Origin: Aquatica leii
Taxonomy: Eukaryota; Arthropoda; Insecta; Coleoptera; Lampyridae
Assembly: GCA_035610365.1 (NCBI GenBank)
Contig: CM069432.1
Span: 235,876,104-235,940,103 of the forward strand
DNA: 64,000 nucleotides
Direction of reading: 5' to 3'
Shown here piece by piece: positions 45,949 to 60,060 of the stretch. The notes under the pieces were generated by a model. It made no database searches and had not been told where the DNA came from. It saw only the letters and a list, made by a program, of their open reading frames with translations. The first letter of the stretch is position 1. The number at the start of each line of letters is the position of its first letter. The translations under genes were made by a program, and so were the position numbers.

Positions 45949-46200
45949 ATGCAGCATCTACGGTTCACGAATTATAATACACTAGGTGAGCGAGACTATA
46001 AATTTTACGGCAAAGGTAGTTTCAAGGATTTCAAAATAACCCACCCTACCTCTTCGGTGATGATGAGAAACCAGTCTTTATTATTTGCTTTTTATGATGA
46101 GGCGACACTCAGGCTGCCTGCGAAACTGTTTACTTATTTTGTCAGAGGTTCTGAAACGTTCGAAAATCTTATGAATATGGTAATATATTATTGCATTTAA
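45949..46200 (+). CDS. hypothetical ORF or exon, 83 codons
   Basis: The amino-acid mix is balanced (GERDYKFYGKGSFKDFKITH, FAFYDEATLRLPAKLF, FVRGSETFENLMNM), unusual in this AT-rich setting. A possible donor GTAATA follows NM at about 46,179, and a possible acceptor TATGCAG precedes 45,957. I do not recognise the family. It may be a lone exon of a host gene or transposon, or chance. Confidence 0.2.
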   Translation: MQHLRFTNYNTLGERDYKFYGKGSFKDFKITHPTSSVMMRNQSLLFAFYDEATLRLPAKLFTYFVRGSETFENLMNMVIYYCI

Positions 46201-47218
46201 CGGATTTACGTTTGCTAAATATGCTTACTATATCATAAACCAACATTTCTTTGTAACGCCACATTGTGATTTTATGGTTAATAAAATATGTCTGTATTGA
46301 CATGTAATAACCGCATAACCCATATTTGCGAGCGTTTCTTAGAAATACAAAATTTTATCGATTTTGGTTTAATTTTTAATGCACATTTAACCAAATGTTT
46401 AATTAAAGTTTTAATGGTTGCTTTTCTGGTATAAATTGCAAAAATTGTAATAAGTAATTCAAAATTCATAGTTTTTGAAAAAATTGCGTTATGTATATGA
46501 TGTAGAAATTTGCAGACACAATTATTGAATACAAAATTTATTTGTTTATTTACGTATTGGAGACAAAATACATAAATTTAAAATAAACGTAAAATAATAT
46601 AGCATAAAATATTGGTTATATGTAATTATCACAAATTACAAAGATATCCGACGTTTCTTTAACTTACTCCACTAGCTAACTAATTCAGATAAGTCAAGAT
46701 TGTCGCCTATTTCTTTTTCAGAAGAAGGAAAATAAGTGAATGTAATCGATCGTCGCCCGTTCGCGTCCGTAAAAAGTTTTTTACTAATTTAATTTGCTGA
46801 AATTTCTTTCACTAAAAGCAGATGACACAGGTAATGATAAAATATATATATTGTTTTTCAAGAAGTTTTAAATACTGTACAATATTGTGAAAAGTAGTAC
46901 AGGCCAGCGCCTAGCACTTTTTGTGCCCTTGTGCAGATACTGGTTAAGTTAGGTATTATTATCCACTATTGAAAAATAATTTAAAAAAGTATTTTCATAA
47001 ATGAATTTTCATTTTTATATTTTATCATTGAGGTACATAACATAATTATAAACTTATAGAAAACAGTAATATATTCTAACAGTATTACAACTCAAAATTT
47101 TTTTGGCACACTTGTCAACATAAACGTCAAATTATTTTTGAAACATTTTGAGACTTTGTGGGCCTCCTAGTCTCTGTACGAGCAATAAAATGTTGTATTC
47201 AACTCGGTCCTGTCTAAA
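46201..47218. other. no gene seen
   Basis: AT-rich spacer. No supported feature. Confidence 0.4.
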
Positions 47219-47312
47219 TTGAACGCTTTTTTCCTTCGAGGGCTTTTTAAACCCTCGTTTCACTCGGGTTTAAAAATGTCCTCTTGGGAAAAAAAGCGCC
47301 CAATTTACACAC
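47219..47312. repeat. short hairpin element
   Basis: Two arms of about 35 bp form an imperfect inverted repeat: CGCTTTTTTCC...AGGGCTTTTTAAACCC on the left and GGGTTTAAAAATGTCCTC...GGAAAAAAAGCG on the right. A tight loop (about 47,254-47,267, TCGTTTCACTCG) separates them. It is probably a miniature foldback repeat or transcription-terminator-like hairpin. Confidence 0.6.
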
Positions 47313-47403
47313 GCTCTCGTAAAATAAACTACTATTAATAATGCAACATGTCACCTATTCAAGGTTAATATCCAGGTATTAGGTATTGCTATTAATATTT
47401 CAG

Positions 47404-49709
47404 CTAAGTGAATTGAGCTTTCCGTGCTTTAATTTTTTTAAATTGTTTAGTTAAATCTTCGGTGTCTAATTCTTTTAGCTGGCCCGTTTCTATTGAAATG
47501 ATAGCAAGGTTACTTAGTCGGTTTTGCCCCATGGTCGATCTTAAATAATTTTTTATTATTTTCAATTTTGAAAAATATCGTTCTGCGGTAGTAACAGAAA
47601 CCGGCATTGTTAATAAAATACGAAGTATTATGCTCGTATTAGGAAAATAATTTACTAAGTTGTTAATTGTTATATAATTTAAAGTTTCTTCTAGAGACGT
47701 AATATTTTTTTCATCAAAATTTTGTAAATATTACAATTCTTTAACAAGTTCCACGGCAGTTATGTTTCTTTCATTGCGAGTTTTGTCGTTTAATATATTT
47801 TCAACTTTTTGATATAATTCTAATTGTTCGTTTTCAGAACAATTTTTAAATTTATCAATATTCCATACAAACGCAAAATTATTAGAGTAAGAAGAAAGTA
47901 ATTGGAATCTCTCATCCACTAATGTTATGATTACATCTAGAGCATTAAAAAAACAATCAACTTTGAACTTTAAAGTTTCGTCGTGGATCGGTTCATCGTC
48001 ACATTCATAATCAAAATGTTTTTTTTATTTTTCGCGGCCTTAGACCTATTTGTTATTGAATTTAGGTTCTATGTCTAAGCTAGATGCTATTTCTTTAGCA
48101 TCAACTAATAGATCATTAAAACTTTTATCGCAGCGATAAACTTTCAAAAAATTATTCAAATTATTTAAATGATTACAACACTGAGCAACATCCAAGTTCG
48201 GTTATTGAATAATTTTATTATCAATGTTAACTTTACTTAAAATATTATACCACAATATAAGAATGCAAATTAACTCAAAATGTTGCAATTTTTTGGCCAA
48301 CGATGCAGTCTAATTTTTTACGTTATTTTCAAAATTTCCTTCGCTTATTTCAAACAAAGCATCGTAAACCTCTCTCCAAGTTGATACATTAAAGGAGCTA
48401 TTGCATTTATTCTACTAGATCATCGAGTATCCGATAAAGATTTTAAAGTTAAATTTGTTACAGCGTTTAGTAGAAGCTGAAAAAAATACAAACAGTTCTT
48501 GAACTAAAGAAAAAAAAATGATGCTCAAAGTATTCGATTTTTCAGTATAATTGACTAAATTTAGGGTATGATTGCAACAAGGAACAAAGAAAGCTCGCGG
48601 ATTGAAATCCAAATTTTTTTTTGTAGGCCGTTATGCTTACCACACATATTTGCCCCATTGTCGATACCCCGCAAATCGTTGATATTTAAGCCTTCTTTCT
48701 CTAACGCCGACAAAGGAAATTTTGTCAAGCCTTCACCTAACACATCATCTATAGGACAAAATAATAAAAAAGGTTCTTCTATACTAATTCTTGTGCTCTT
48801 TAAATTATTTTCACCGATCAAGTTGATTACTTCATTTTGTATTTTATCCCCGAAATAGTTTTGTATGTTCTGACATAATCGGGTCGAATTTGGAAATCAT
48901 TCCTATGCATTTTAAAAAATTACCATTGTTTTTCTCAAACAACTTATTACTACTTCCACGAAAAGCTAAATTTTGCTGACCTAAAAACTAGATCACGTAG
49001 AAATTTTTTTCTATAACAGCTTGCCAGTATTTAGTTTCTCTGTTTATTACATTTTGAATTTCAGAATCAATTATTTCATTTTTATTAAAACGGTTAGAAA
49101 GATCTAGCAATTTTAGAACATTTTTTCTTTTCGTGAATGTTTAGATGTTCACTTAAATGCTGCCAGTTATCGTAACGAGATTCATCACTAAGGCTAACAG
49201 ATTTCAAATCGCTGTCATTAAAAATTTTGCAACAGAAGCAGTAAAGTGACTTTTTTGTTTCGGAATACAACAACCAAAAACCCTCAATTTTTTCGACTCT
49301 GAACTATCCGATGAATATTCTTTTTGTTTTGATAATGAGCAGGGCCACGTTCTACTAATTCTTAGGACGTAATTTCTTTGGCCATAGTGCAGCATTTTTC
49401 GAAAGTTGACTTGATTTTCCGTTCTGATAATTTTTGAAGGTGTTGATTTCTCATTATCAGCGGAACTTGAAGATGTTGATGGATTGCTTTTTAGAAGATC
49501 AGTTTCTTGTCTGTTGCTGATACTTGTTTCAAGTACAGATTGAGAATATTGATATTCAGCTGTATTATTGTTGTTATTAATATTTGGCAAAGTAGACTCG
49601 GGTATTGAAAAAAAATGCGTAATTTTGACATGGTTTTCCAGTTCTTTCTCTCTTTTTCTGTTATTCAGCAAATTTTGGTATCCAGGCAATTCTTCTTTTT
49701 TTTTGACAT
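47404..49709 (-). pseudogene. ZMYM1-like hAT transposase relic, copy 1
   Basis: Minus strand. The N-terminal frame (from about 49,709) has HVKITHFFSIPES and a TTF-type zinc-finger region (RISRTWPCSLSKQKEYSS ... decayed SLYCFCCKIF-like, about 49,200-49,320), then SLSDESRYDNWQHLSEHLN. Further on come the PCCNHTLNLVNY block (about 48,560) and the C-terminal dimerisation domain TTAERYFSKLKIIKNYLRST, MGQNRLSNLAIISIE (47,480-47,600). This order is that of ZMYM1-like hAT transposases. The ATG at 49,707-49,709 is one base out of frame through an A9 run. Multiple shifts follow. It is near full length, in contrast to copy 2. Confidence 0.78.
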
Positions 49710-50540
49710 GCTGTATACTGTAAAAAAATTATTACGTAAGTAAACAAATTGATAAATTATTCATGAATATTGGAAATCTTTCTATGTCTCAAAGTTAAAC
49801 TCGAAAGAATTTTCTCAACATTTCAAGTTATTTCAAAATTTTATAAATAGTAACATTAGTGCTTATTAATTATTCTGTTTGAGTTTACTTCAATTAACAA
49901 TGATGTTTATATAATCAATATAAAAGGATTTGTGAGATGCAAGTTTTTGGCTTTTAATGTTTTAATAAATTTAAAATAAAAAATAAATTTTAGTTGAACT
50001 CACCTTAATTCACAACACAAAACACATCACTATAAAGTCTGTAAAACTACAAAAAACTAAAGTTTCAAAAGGAGATATCTTCTACCCCATGCACGTTAAT
50101 TATCGATCGGATATCAGGCAACAAATGAACCGATGCAGCGCTTAAATATATAAAGTTTCGTACATTGCAAGCTCAGGAAAAAACGCTTATTCGCTCGTTG
50201 GCTCGATGCAAACCAAATTTCAAGCTCAAACATGAATAAAATCAGATTTGTTTGAGTTCACACAATTCATGTTATATTGTTACTTATTACGTATTCGATC
50301 GAATAAATGCTATTATTGCGTAGTCTCATTTGGAAAATATATCGAGAAATAATTCGGTTCCTTCGGGGTCTCAAAGTTTAAAAATAAAAGCAATGTAATA
50401 CCTAGCAATTTCTTACTGGTTTTTTTTATCATAATATATTTTGTTTTGACAATGCTGTTTGTTGCTTTATATTTTTTTTTACTTTTGAGTTTTTAGTCTT
50501 TGCGGCGTTGTCGTACACCACACGACTTTGCCCTTATGTA
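49710..50540. other. spacer between hAT relics
   Basis: AT-rich. May include UTRs of the two relics, but no TIR was recognised. Confidence 0.35.
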
Positions 50541-51974
50541 CGGCGCGGGACTGAAGTAGTGCATGGCTCAGCTTTTTTCGACAAAAATTTCCATTTCAGC
50601 TTTCATTGCATCTTTGTCCAAGTTTTTGTTTACTAACTTTACTACATCTGATATTAAATTGTCATCCAGTTTTTCCTCTGCATTTAATAATGATTTTACA
50701 AGACGAATAAAGGGCTGAGATTTCGTTATTTAAGTTGTACTTAAAATGTTTTCTACAAAATTTGTCAAGTTATCTACAATTATTATAAATTGTTTACGAT
50801 AAAAATTTTCAAAAGTAAAATCGACTTGTGTATCTCGTTTTTCATTAAGACTTTTAGGAGTAACTCTGCGTCTATGATGTTTTTGAAAGTCACTTTGACA
50901 ATCAATATCGAACTTTCATGCAAAGTCTTTAAGCTTGAATTCAATTGTTCAAATCAATATCATTTAACAAATTATTTAAAACTTTCACATTTTCGTCTAG
51001 CAAATAAACTGCATCTATGACATTAATATCTTCTTTTTCAAATTGCTCGGTTAAAATTTTAATTTTATACATTAAATTTTTCATAAAGAAAAGGAAACAT
51101 ATAAAGTCAAAGTTCTTCATTTTGTTACTAATTCAGATGTTTTTAGTTTAATTTTATTTGGTACAATTTTGTCGTTATAGAATTGTTCAAGTGAAATTAA
51201 AATAGCTTCAAAAGATATGCAAACTGCTTTAACTGATTCAGCTATTGGTGTCCATCTTGTTCTGGAAACGTTTCTAAGTACTAAGGCGCTTTCTACTTTA
51301 GTAATTTGTTCTGTAAATACTTTATAGCGTTTTGTGCTGTCTGTAAAGAAAACGTATAATTCTTCTAAAATGTTAAAAAAGTTACTAGCCATAGTAGTTG
51401 CTTTGATATTATTTTCAACAAAAATATTGACTCTATGTGCCCAACAAGAAAAGTGAATGACTTCATGATCTGCTAAATCATTAATATGCTTTTGCGCACT
51501 TTCATAAGCACTAAACATAGCGGCAGCGCAGTCATAGCTCTGTGAAGTAAGATTTTCAATAGGTAATTCATTTTTGATTAAAAGTGAAAATATTTCAGTA
51601 GTAAGCCCTTTTCTTGTTTTAGTAGGAGCTTCAACTATTTCAATTAATCGCTCATATTAGCTTAAGATTGGTGTAGCGAACTACTATAGACAGCATATCC
51701 TTATGCGATGCATCCGAAGTAGTATCAGCAATAATCGAAAAAAAAATTGGAATCCTTAATATCTTTACATATATTTGTACGAACTAACAAACCCAATAAG
51801 TCGATGAATTCGTTTTGACCCTTTTCACCAAGATAGTTTACATGATAAGGCAGGTATTTTGTATTATCTAGCCACAGTTTCAAGGGTTCGCAGTGTCTAG
51901 CAACTAATTGCACAAATTGATAAAAGTTTCCCAAAGTGTTATTGTTACCTCTGAATACAAGTGTTTGTCTAGAT

Positions 51975-53729
<1,755 letters not shown>

Positions 53730-54763
53730 GTCTAGATAATGTGCGAGCAATAGCAAAGAAGATATAAATAATTTTTCTTCTAAGTTCATTTGGAAATAAA
53801 TAACAAACGAAACAAAACGCAGCGTCTATAAAAACACTGTATATCAAATATCTTGAATAACTGTTCTGTTTCTTTTCCACTTGAATTTTTTGGAAGTTTG
53901 GATAGTTTTAGTTGACATGATCCTAAGTCAATCAAAAATTGTCTCTGATTGAATGTCAATACTTCACTTCTCTGGCCTAGATCATCTTCAATTAATGTAC
54001 TTAAGTTTTCAATCTGCGGTTGGTTAACGCGCTTTTCTGCTATTGAATTTAAAACTTCTTCGGCTTTAGACGTAAATATTTTAATTTCTCTTTTAATTTG
54101 TTTTGTGGTATTAATGGCTTCGTGTAAAAAACGTTCCACATCAGGCGATTCTGAGTTTTTGAAATGTTTCTAATAAATAATGAACCCTATTTAATTTTTT
54201 TTGTCACAAAAGACAGTTGAGCAACGCACTAAGCCCAGTTCCTAGTGTTTTCTTGTTTTTTTTATTCTAGAAATTTAATTTAAAAAAAGTTACTCAAATT
54301 TTCACAAATATTTTTTAACCTACATTTCTAGTTTTATCTTGTTCTTTCAGTTCTGTTTCGCCAAAAACTGCTGGGTCTTCACTCTTTTCAGTCAAATCTA
54401 AATTAGTCTAAAGAATAGAAACTAAACTAAACACGGCAAAAATCAAATTAATAAGCTAATTCTTTGCAGGTTCTAGTAAATAAAAAATACATAATTAATT
54501 AATAGGTACTCGTACTCACATAGTGTCTTTGCCTATAATTTTTGACGTTGACGGAAAGTTTATGATTTCTTCACTACATGTACTTATGGACGGTTTTCAC
54601 TGTAAATCCTTAAATAATTTTAGCAGCTTCAAAATGATTTCCGGGTACTCCAACTAATTGCATTTTTACCCGTTTTCCGCCATAGTTTGTTTTTAAGCTG
54701 CTTCTGGTAATCATCGTCAAATTTGCTGCCACATTCTAAGCACTGATATTTCTTCTTTTCCAT

Positions 54764-56084
54764 GCTACTGACCTCATTGTTATCGAGTAGTAGATAAAAT
54801 TATGATTTATTTTAGTTAGCTATATGCACTAAACTAAATGATGCAACACTATTTCACTAACACTGAGGTAGTTCGGTCAATATTAGTCTTTCAAAATTAA
54901 ATCCCTCAATTACTTATGCCACGTTTGTAAGAAAACTAAATTAATAAATCGCAATGAACCACTTTATTGGTCACCAAAAATATCTATTACGTACAATTGC
55001 GTATTCTAGCTGACTGCTCTATTATTCATTTTTTTCCTTAGGGAAGGTTTCTCTACGTGATTTACAGGCGCGCTATTCAGTAATTCAGTTAACGTTGTTA
55101 TTTCTACAAGTTCTTGATACAATGATGACAATGCAAAATAAATCCAAGATGCAGTAAAATGAGTGAAATTGAAATTAACCATTTCTCAGAAAAACTATAC
55201 CGTTTCTGAAAAACTTGATAAAGTAACTAGGTACAAGATAAAAGATAAAGTATCAATTTCAATAGTATCAGGCTTGCTGTGAAATCATTATTTTCAGAGC
55301 GAGAATTATTTATAAGTTTAATGATTAACGTTTATGTTTGTGTCGCTGTACCGCATTATTTTTGTTGAGGAAAAAACGTTTTTGATTTTTAATATGTAAT
55401 CGACTTACTAAATATAATAACGACTCAACTTAAATACCGACTGGAATACCTTGGGGGGGGGGGTTGCATCCACCAACACCCCTATATCGGATCGTCCTCG
55501 GATCCATCTTCTTCATAATTGCTCGCGTACATTAATAAACTTAGGCACCGATAAGCGACTATGGAACGTTTTGTTTGTCTCAAAATTTTATTACAGGTGG
55601 ACCATTACCCGCTGAGGTTAACAAGCAAAAAATACGTGTTATATCTATTGCAGTAATATAGCAAATGTTTCTGTTCTGATTTACAAACATCTATGATTAT
55701 AAATTTATGCAGATAATGTATTTGTTTTTGTGTCGATCAAATGATATTTTACTTGTAAAAAGGTACTAATAAATTTGCCTCTTAAGCTTTGGTCTCACGT
55801 TCTTTTCACTAGTTTCTCACAAAAATGCAAGAACGATTAAATAGAGTCTAAGTTGCCTATTAAAATATGTACAAAGTATAGTTACCCATTTACTTTTTGT
55901 TATGCTGTCACTTTGAAACGCTTAAATTTGACGTAAATATTGAAATGTACCACTGTTGATAATTTAATATTTTATTTTAGCTTAAAAATTTGTTATATTG
56001 TCAGTAATGTTTTAGTGTCCCCTTAGTGAAGGGGTCGTATACCTAAAATCTATATTTCTTCAGTTGGCAAGGTTGGTTAACCAT
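54764..56084. other. no gene; includes an 11-G run
   Basis: AT-rich spacer. A run of 11 G (55,453-55,463) is followed by a short GC-richer stretch to about 55,520. No ORF or element boundary is supported. Confidence 0.45.
55453..55463. repeat. poly-G tract
   Basis: Eleven consecutive G in an AT-rich region. Either a genuine homopolymer or a sequencing/assembly artefact. Confidence 0.9.
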
Positions 56085-56208
56085 TGTAATGTCGGATGAC
56101 CAAAAATGCCATACAAAAAAATAAGATCATTCAAAATTCTTACATTTGTTACCTCTTATACATGTATATATAGGGGAATACATCTCTTATTTCAATACAG
56201 TACAATCA
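56085..56208 (-). repeat. 3' LTR of a K02A2.6-like Gypsy element
   Basis: Read on the minus strand it starts TGATTGTACTG after the purine-rich AGGCGGGAG and ends CATTACA. The last 60 bp match the 5' LTR remnant at 59,994. About 124 bp, short for Gypsy. Confidence 0.65.
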
Positions 56209-56643
56209 CTCCCGCCTGACAGATTTAAACGTTGAGGAGGTTTCTTTAACCGGTGGTATTTCCTCAACCTCTTCCCCTCCTACTTTTTCACTTAGAACAT
56301 ATTAATCAATTTTTACTTCGGAGGCTATTATTTGCTACTCTGCACGGTCTTGCTTATCAGAACCTGTACTACATGATAACAGCAAAGGCGTATACGTGGT
56401 TACGTTGTTTGGAGACTCCTGATGGATCTTTTATGTTTCTGTCAACATTTCATCGCTATTGCATTTTATTATTTGATCCTCGTGTCGCTTCCAAACAATG
56501 TTCTTACTTACAAGTTTAACTAAATATACTACATGGTTTACTACTTTATAAATCGTTCCTTTTACCAACGTTTTTTTATTGGGGTTTCGATAGTTTCTAC
56601 AGTATACCACTTCTCCTTTTACAAAATTATCAGCTCTTTTCCC
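56209..56643. other. 3' end of the Gypsy internal region
   Basis: Holds the polypurine tract beside the LTR and the decayed C-terminal end of pol; plus-strand ORFs here are shadows. Confidence 0.4.
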
Positions 56644-57387
56644 TTAATGAGAAACCATATTTTTATCCTCTTTTACATTTCCTTTCAATAAATGTAATCG
56701 CGTTTTTGTCTTATATTTAAACACAAGTGATGCGGGTGTAACACCAGTAGCGACGTTTTGTGTATTTCTATAACTGAACAGAAAACGATTCATCAACGTA
56801 TTGACAGGGGACGTCATAAACGTTATACCATTTTTAGACAGAAAATTTGTGAACTCAGCTGACGTAAATTGAGTACCATTATCAGTTATCACTAATTCTG
56901 GTAAACCAAATCGAGCAAAACAATTTCTGAATTTTTCGACTGTTTCCTCAGCTGTAACTTTATTCATGATATATGTCTCTGGCCATTTAGTTTGAACACT
57001 CTATTACCTTTTATCCAAGTGTTATACACAGCTTTTGGAGATTCTGGTCTGTGTTTAATACAGACTTGAACAATGTTGAACGAGTTTTTCTAAATTTGCA
57101 TCCAATGACGGCCACCAAAAATATAATCTGGCCACCGCCGTCATCCTTACTATCCCTTCATGATTTGAATGAAGCTCACGTAATAAAAGTTCTGTTAATT
57201 TAAACGGAACGACGACTCTGTATCCCCACATTATCACATTTTTATCTATATGTAACTCGCTTTGTCTTATAAAATATGGTTTTAGAGTTTCTTCCCTACC
57301 ATCAACTTCAAACCCATATCTAATTAAATTATAAACTTTTCCTAAAACTACATCTTTTCTAGTTTCCGATCTAACTTTGTTTAACAT
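56644..57387 (-). pseudogene. Gypsy (K02A2.6-like) integrase
   Basis: Two minus-strand frames. The zinc-binding part runs RQSELHIDKNVIMWGYRVVV, LLRELHSNHEGIVRMTAVAR, YFWWPSLDANLEKLVQHC. The catalytic core is then partly lost and picks up at FARFGLPELVITDNGTQFTS (second Asp), FLSKNGITFMTSP, and SYRNTQNVATGVTPASLVF. The region with the first Asp (56,970-57,050) is broken, and the Glu segment (HPxxNGxAE) is deleted between TSPVNT and LMNRF. Confidence 0.85.
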
Positions 57388-58890
57388 CTATGACATTCGC
57401 TTTCTCGACAAAATTCAAGTACTCATACTCTTCACCTTCAAAACTAGCATTTACAGGTAACCTCGATATAACATTTGCCCTTACATTTTTAGAAATTTTA
57501 ATATATTTAAAAGTGAAATTAAAATTAGCTAATAATAATAATAACTATCGCTGGACTCTCCCAGCAGCAATCTGTGGCAAACTCCTATTTTCCCCGAAAA
57601 TTGTATGTAATGCTTTATGATCCAAAACTATTTCAAAATGGTTACCAGCTAAATAATGATGAGGATTTTGAACTGCTTAAACTACACTCAACCCTTCTTT
57701 ATGAGTTACTGGATAATTCCGTTCTGCTTTGTTTAGAACACGAGAAATTTAGCATATGGGTCTTTCTGAAACATCTACCTACGTGCGATAAACAAGCACC
57801 TATGCCGTAAAACAAAGCATCGCATGCTAACCTTTTGGTAACAAATCTTGTTTGACAAATTCAAAGGCATCACCGCAATCTTGTGACCACTTAAACGTTT
57901 TTTTTTGCATAATTTGTATATTGGCTTTAACTTTGCTTGACCATTCCGCAGAATGTTTTTATCTCTGATACATTATTTGGTTCTGGACATTTTAAGATTC
58001 TTGAAACTTTATTTAAATCTGTTTCTAATCCTTTAGCTGAAATAATATGTCCTAGATAGTATATGTTATCTTCAATAAATTGACATTTGTCTTTCTTTAA
58101 TTTAAAACTAAATTTAGTTAACCTAAGGAATACTTGTTTTAAATTATTTAAATGTTCTTCATCATCTATTCCTGTAATATCATCCAAATAATTTATTAAC
58201 TTTGAAAATTCCTCGCTCGGTACTCCAAGCAAGTAACATTCCCCTTTCATCAGTCAATTGCAACTGATTGTAAGTATTTTTAAAGTCTAATTTTGTGAAA
58301 TATTGCCCTCCTTACAAAATTGTGAAAATATTATCAATTCTAGGTAATGGATGATTTACATCCTCTAAATATTTATTAACCGTTATTTTATAATTAGCAC
58401 AAAAACCTGATGTGTTTTCCATTCGGTTTTAAAGCAATTACTAACCATACCGAATTATCAACTTTTTGGATTACACCCTGTTTTACTAATCTTTCTATTT
58501 CCTGTTTAGTTTCGTCTTTGTACGCGTAAGGAGTTACTTTTGGTTTACAAAATATTGGTATTACGTTAGGATTTACAGTTAATGAAATTTTCGGCTCGTT
58601 ATAACAACCCAGTTCATTCTTAAATAATTCGTCAAATTCATTCAACAATGATTTAACTTTATCATCTATCGATAATTCGTGAATTTCAGAAATATGAGGC
58701 AAACTGGCTCTAAATATTTTAAATAAATTTCTACCCATCAATATTTTAACTGCGTTTTTTACTACTAACAATTCTCAACTTTTACAAACTTCTTTTATCT
58801 TAATATTAACTGCAATCTTACCCACAGGAATAATCATTGTACTATCATAAGTTTTTAGCTTAGTTGTAGTATCTGATAATGGGTTTTTTT
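57388..58890 (-). pseudogene. Gypsy (K02A2.6-like) reverse transcriptase and RNase H
   Basis: From high coordinates: PHISEIHELSIDDKVKSLLN, KPKVTPYAYKDETKQEIERL, QGVIQKVDNSVWLVIALKPN, a decayed central part, then ECYLLGVPSEEFSKLINYLD with the YLDD catalytic box kept (LDDITG, about 58,185), KLKKDKCQFIEDNIYYLGHI and CPEPNNVSEIKTFCGMV. RNase H (57,400-57,900) is only faintly legible. Frameshifts lie near 58,390 and 58,255. Confidence 0.82.
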
Positions 58891-59855
58891 GCAAAATGTT
58901 TTATGTAAATCTCAAAAGGCATACAACCTAGACCGGTCCCGGTGTCCAATTCCATCTCGAATGATAACCCATCTATCATACAACTGACATAAATTGGGTC
59001 TACCCTAGAACCCGTTAAATTAAACATTTCTACCACTTCATCTATCTCTTGTACATAATAATTTTCTTTTTTACTTTGTTTACAAGCACCACTAATGTGC
59101 CTCTTCCTTTGACATTTATTACAAACAAAAGTTTTATACTTACAAAAAGCAAAATTATGATTAGATTTTCCACATGCAAAACAAATAGCTACTCTTTTGG
59201 TAATTTCTGGACCTTAACACTGCAAATTTCCCTTTTCCAAATCGTTGTACTTCTCCTGGCACTAGCAGTATTCAATCCCCTTTCGCGTCTTCCCCGTACT
59301 TTTTGCAACTTATTTACTTCCGCTAAGCTTTGTGATTCTTTTAAACTAGCTTCTTTAGACACTGCCAGTTTGTATAAAGCTTTTAAATTTTTTAGTACTG
59401 GCCCTGTTTTTAAACCAGTGACAAATTTATTTTTTACTCTTTCTTATAGCGATCTACCAAATTTGCATGGTGCTGCTGCTTGCTTAACCTTACTTATAAC
59501 TGACTTATTGACTCAACTCCTTGTCTCAATTTATTAAAAATAATTCTTTTTCTAAAACTACTAACCCTTTGTTGATAATGTTCCTCTAATAACGACACTA
59601 GTTCTTCGTAAGATTTTGTTTTAGGCAGTTCTGGATCACACAAGTTTTTTAGAGTTCTATATACACTTTCATTGTATGGGTAAATAGAACAGCTACATTT
59701 CGGTCGTTTGTTGTTACATTTGCGTGACAATACTGTTCTAGCTTTTCTGAAAAAATTTCCCATTCGTCTTCGGCTTTAAAACTGTTTATCTGACAAATTG
59801 TTCCACTGACCACCGTTACTTTAGCACTAACTGCTTCAGATTCAGCCATGCTCAC
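58891..59855 (-). pseudogene. Gypsy (K02A2.6-like) gag, zinc knuckles and protease
   Basis: The start reads MAESEAVSAKVTVVSGTICQ (near 59,849), then FKAEDEWEIFSEKLEQYCHA and, after frameshifts, LKNLCDPELPKTKSYEELVS and RVSSFRKRIIFNKLRQG. Two CCHC knuckles are readable: CFACGKSNHNFAFC and CNKCQRKRHISGAC (about 59,080-59,180). The protease is then ELDTGTGLGCMPF with its DTG intact (about 58,940). The 162-codon ORF on the opposite strand (59,049-59,537) is a shadow. Confidence 0.8.
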
Positions 59856-59993
59856 TTTTAAAATAGTTGGTCAACAAAAAGCAAAAAAGTGGTTAAATTA
59901 TTTTGAGGTTATGTCGCACTTCGGCTGCACCAAATAGAAAAAATGGATAATTCCCTATTTACCCCGCAAACAATGTATCTCGTCGCCAAAAAT

Positions 59994-60060
59994 TGTAATG
60001 TCGCATGACCGAAAATGCCATACAAAAAATAAGATAATTCAAAAACTTTATTGGGAACTT
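59994..60060 (-). repeat. 5' LTR remnant of the K02A2.6-like Gypsy
   Basis: TGTAATGTCGCATGACC and the following ATGCCATACAAAAAATAAG match the 3' LTR. Similarity then stops. The adjoining TTTGGCGACGAGATACA (59,974-59,990, minus) is the probable primer-binding site. Confidence 0.6.

Noticed and set aside
59049..59537. 162-codon hydrophobic plus-strand ORF
   Set aside because: Antisense of Gypsy gag/zinc knuckles on the minus strand.
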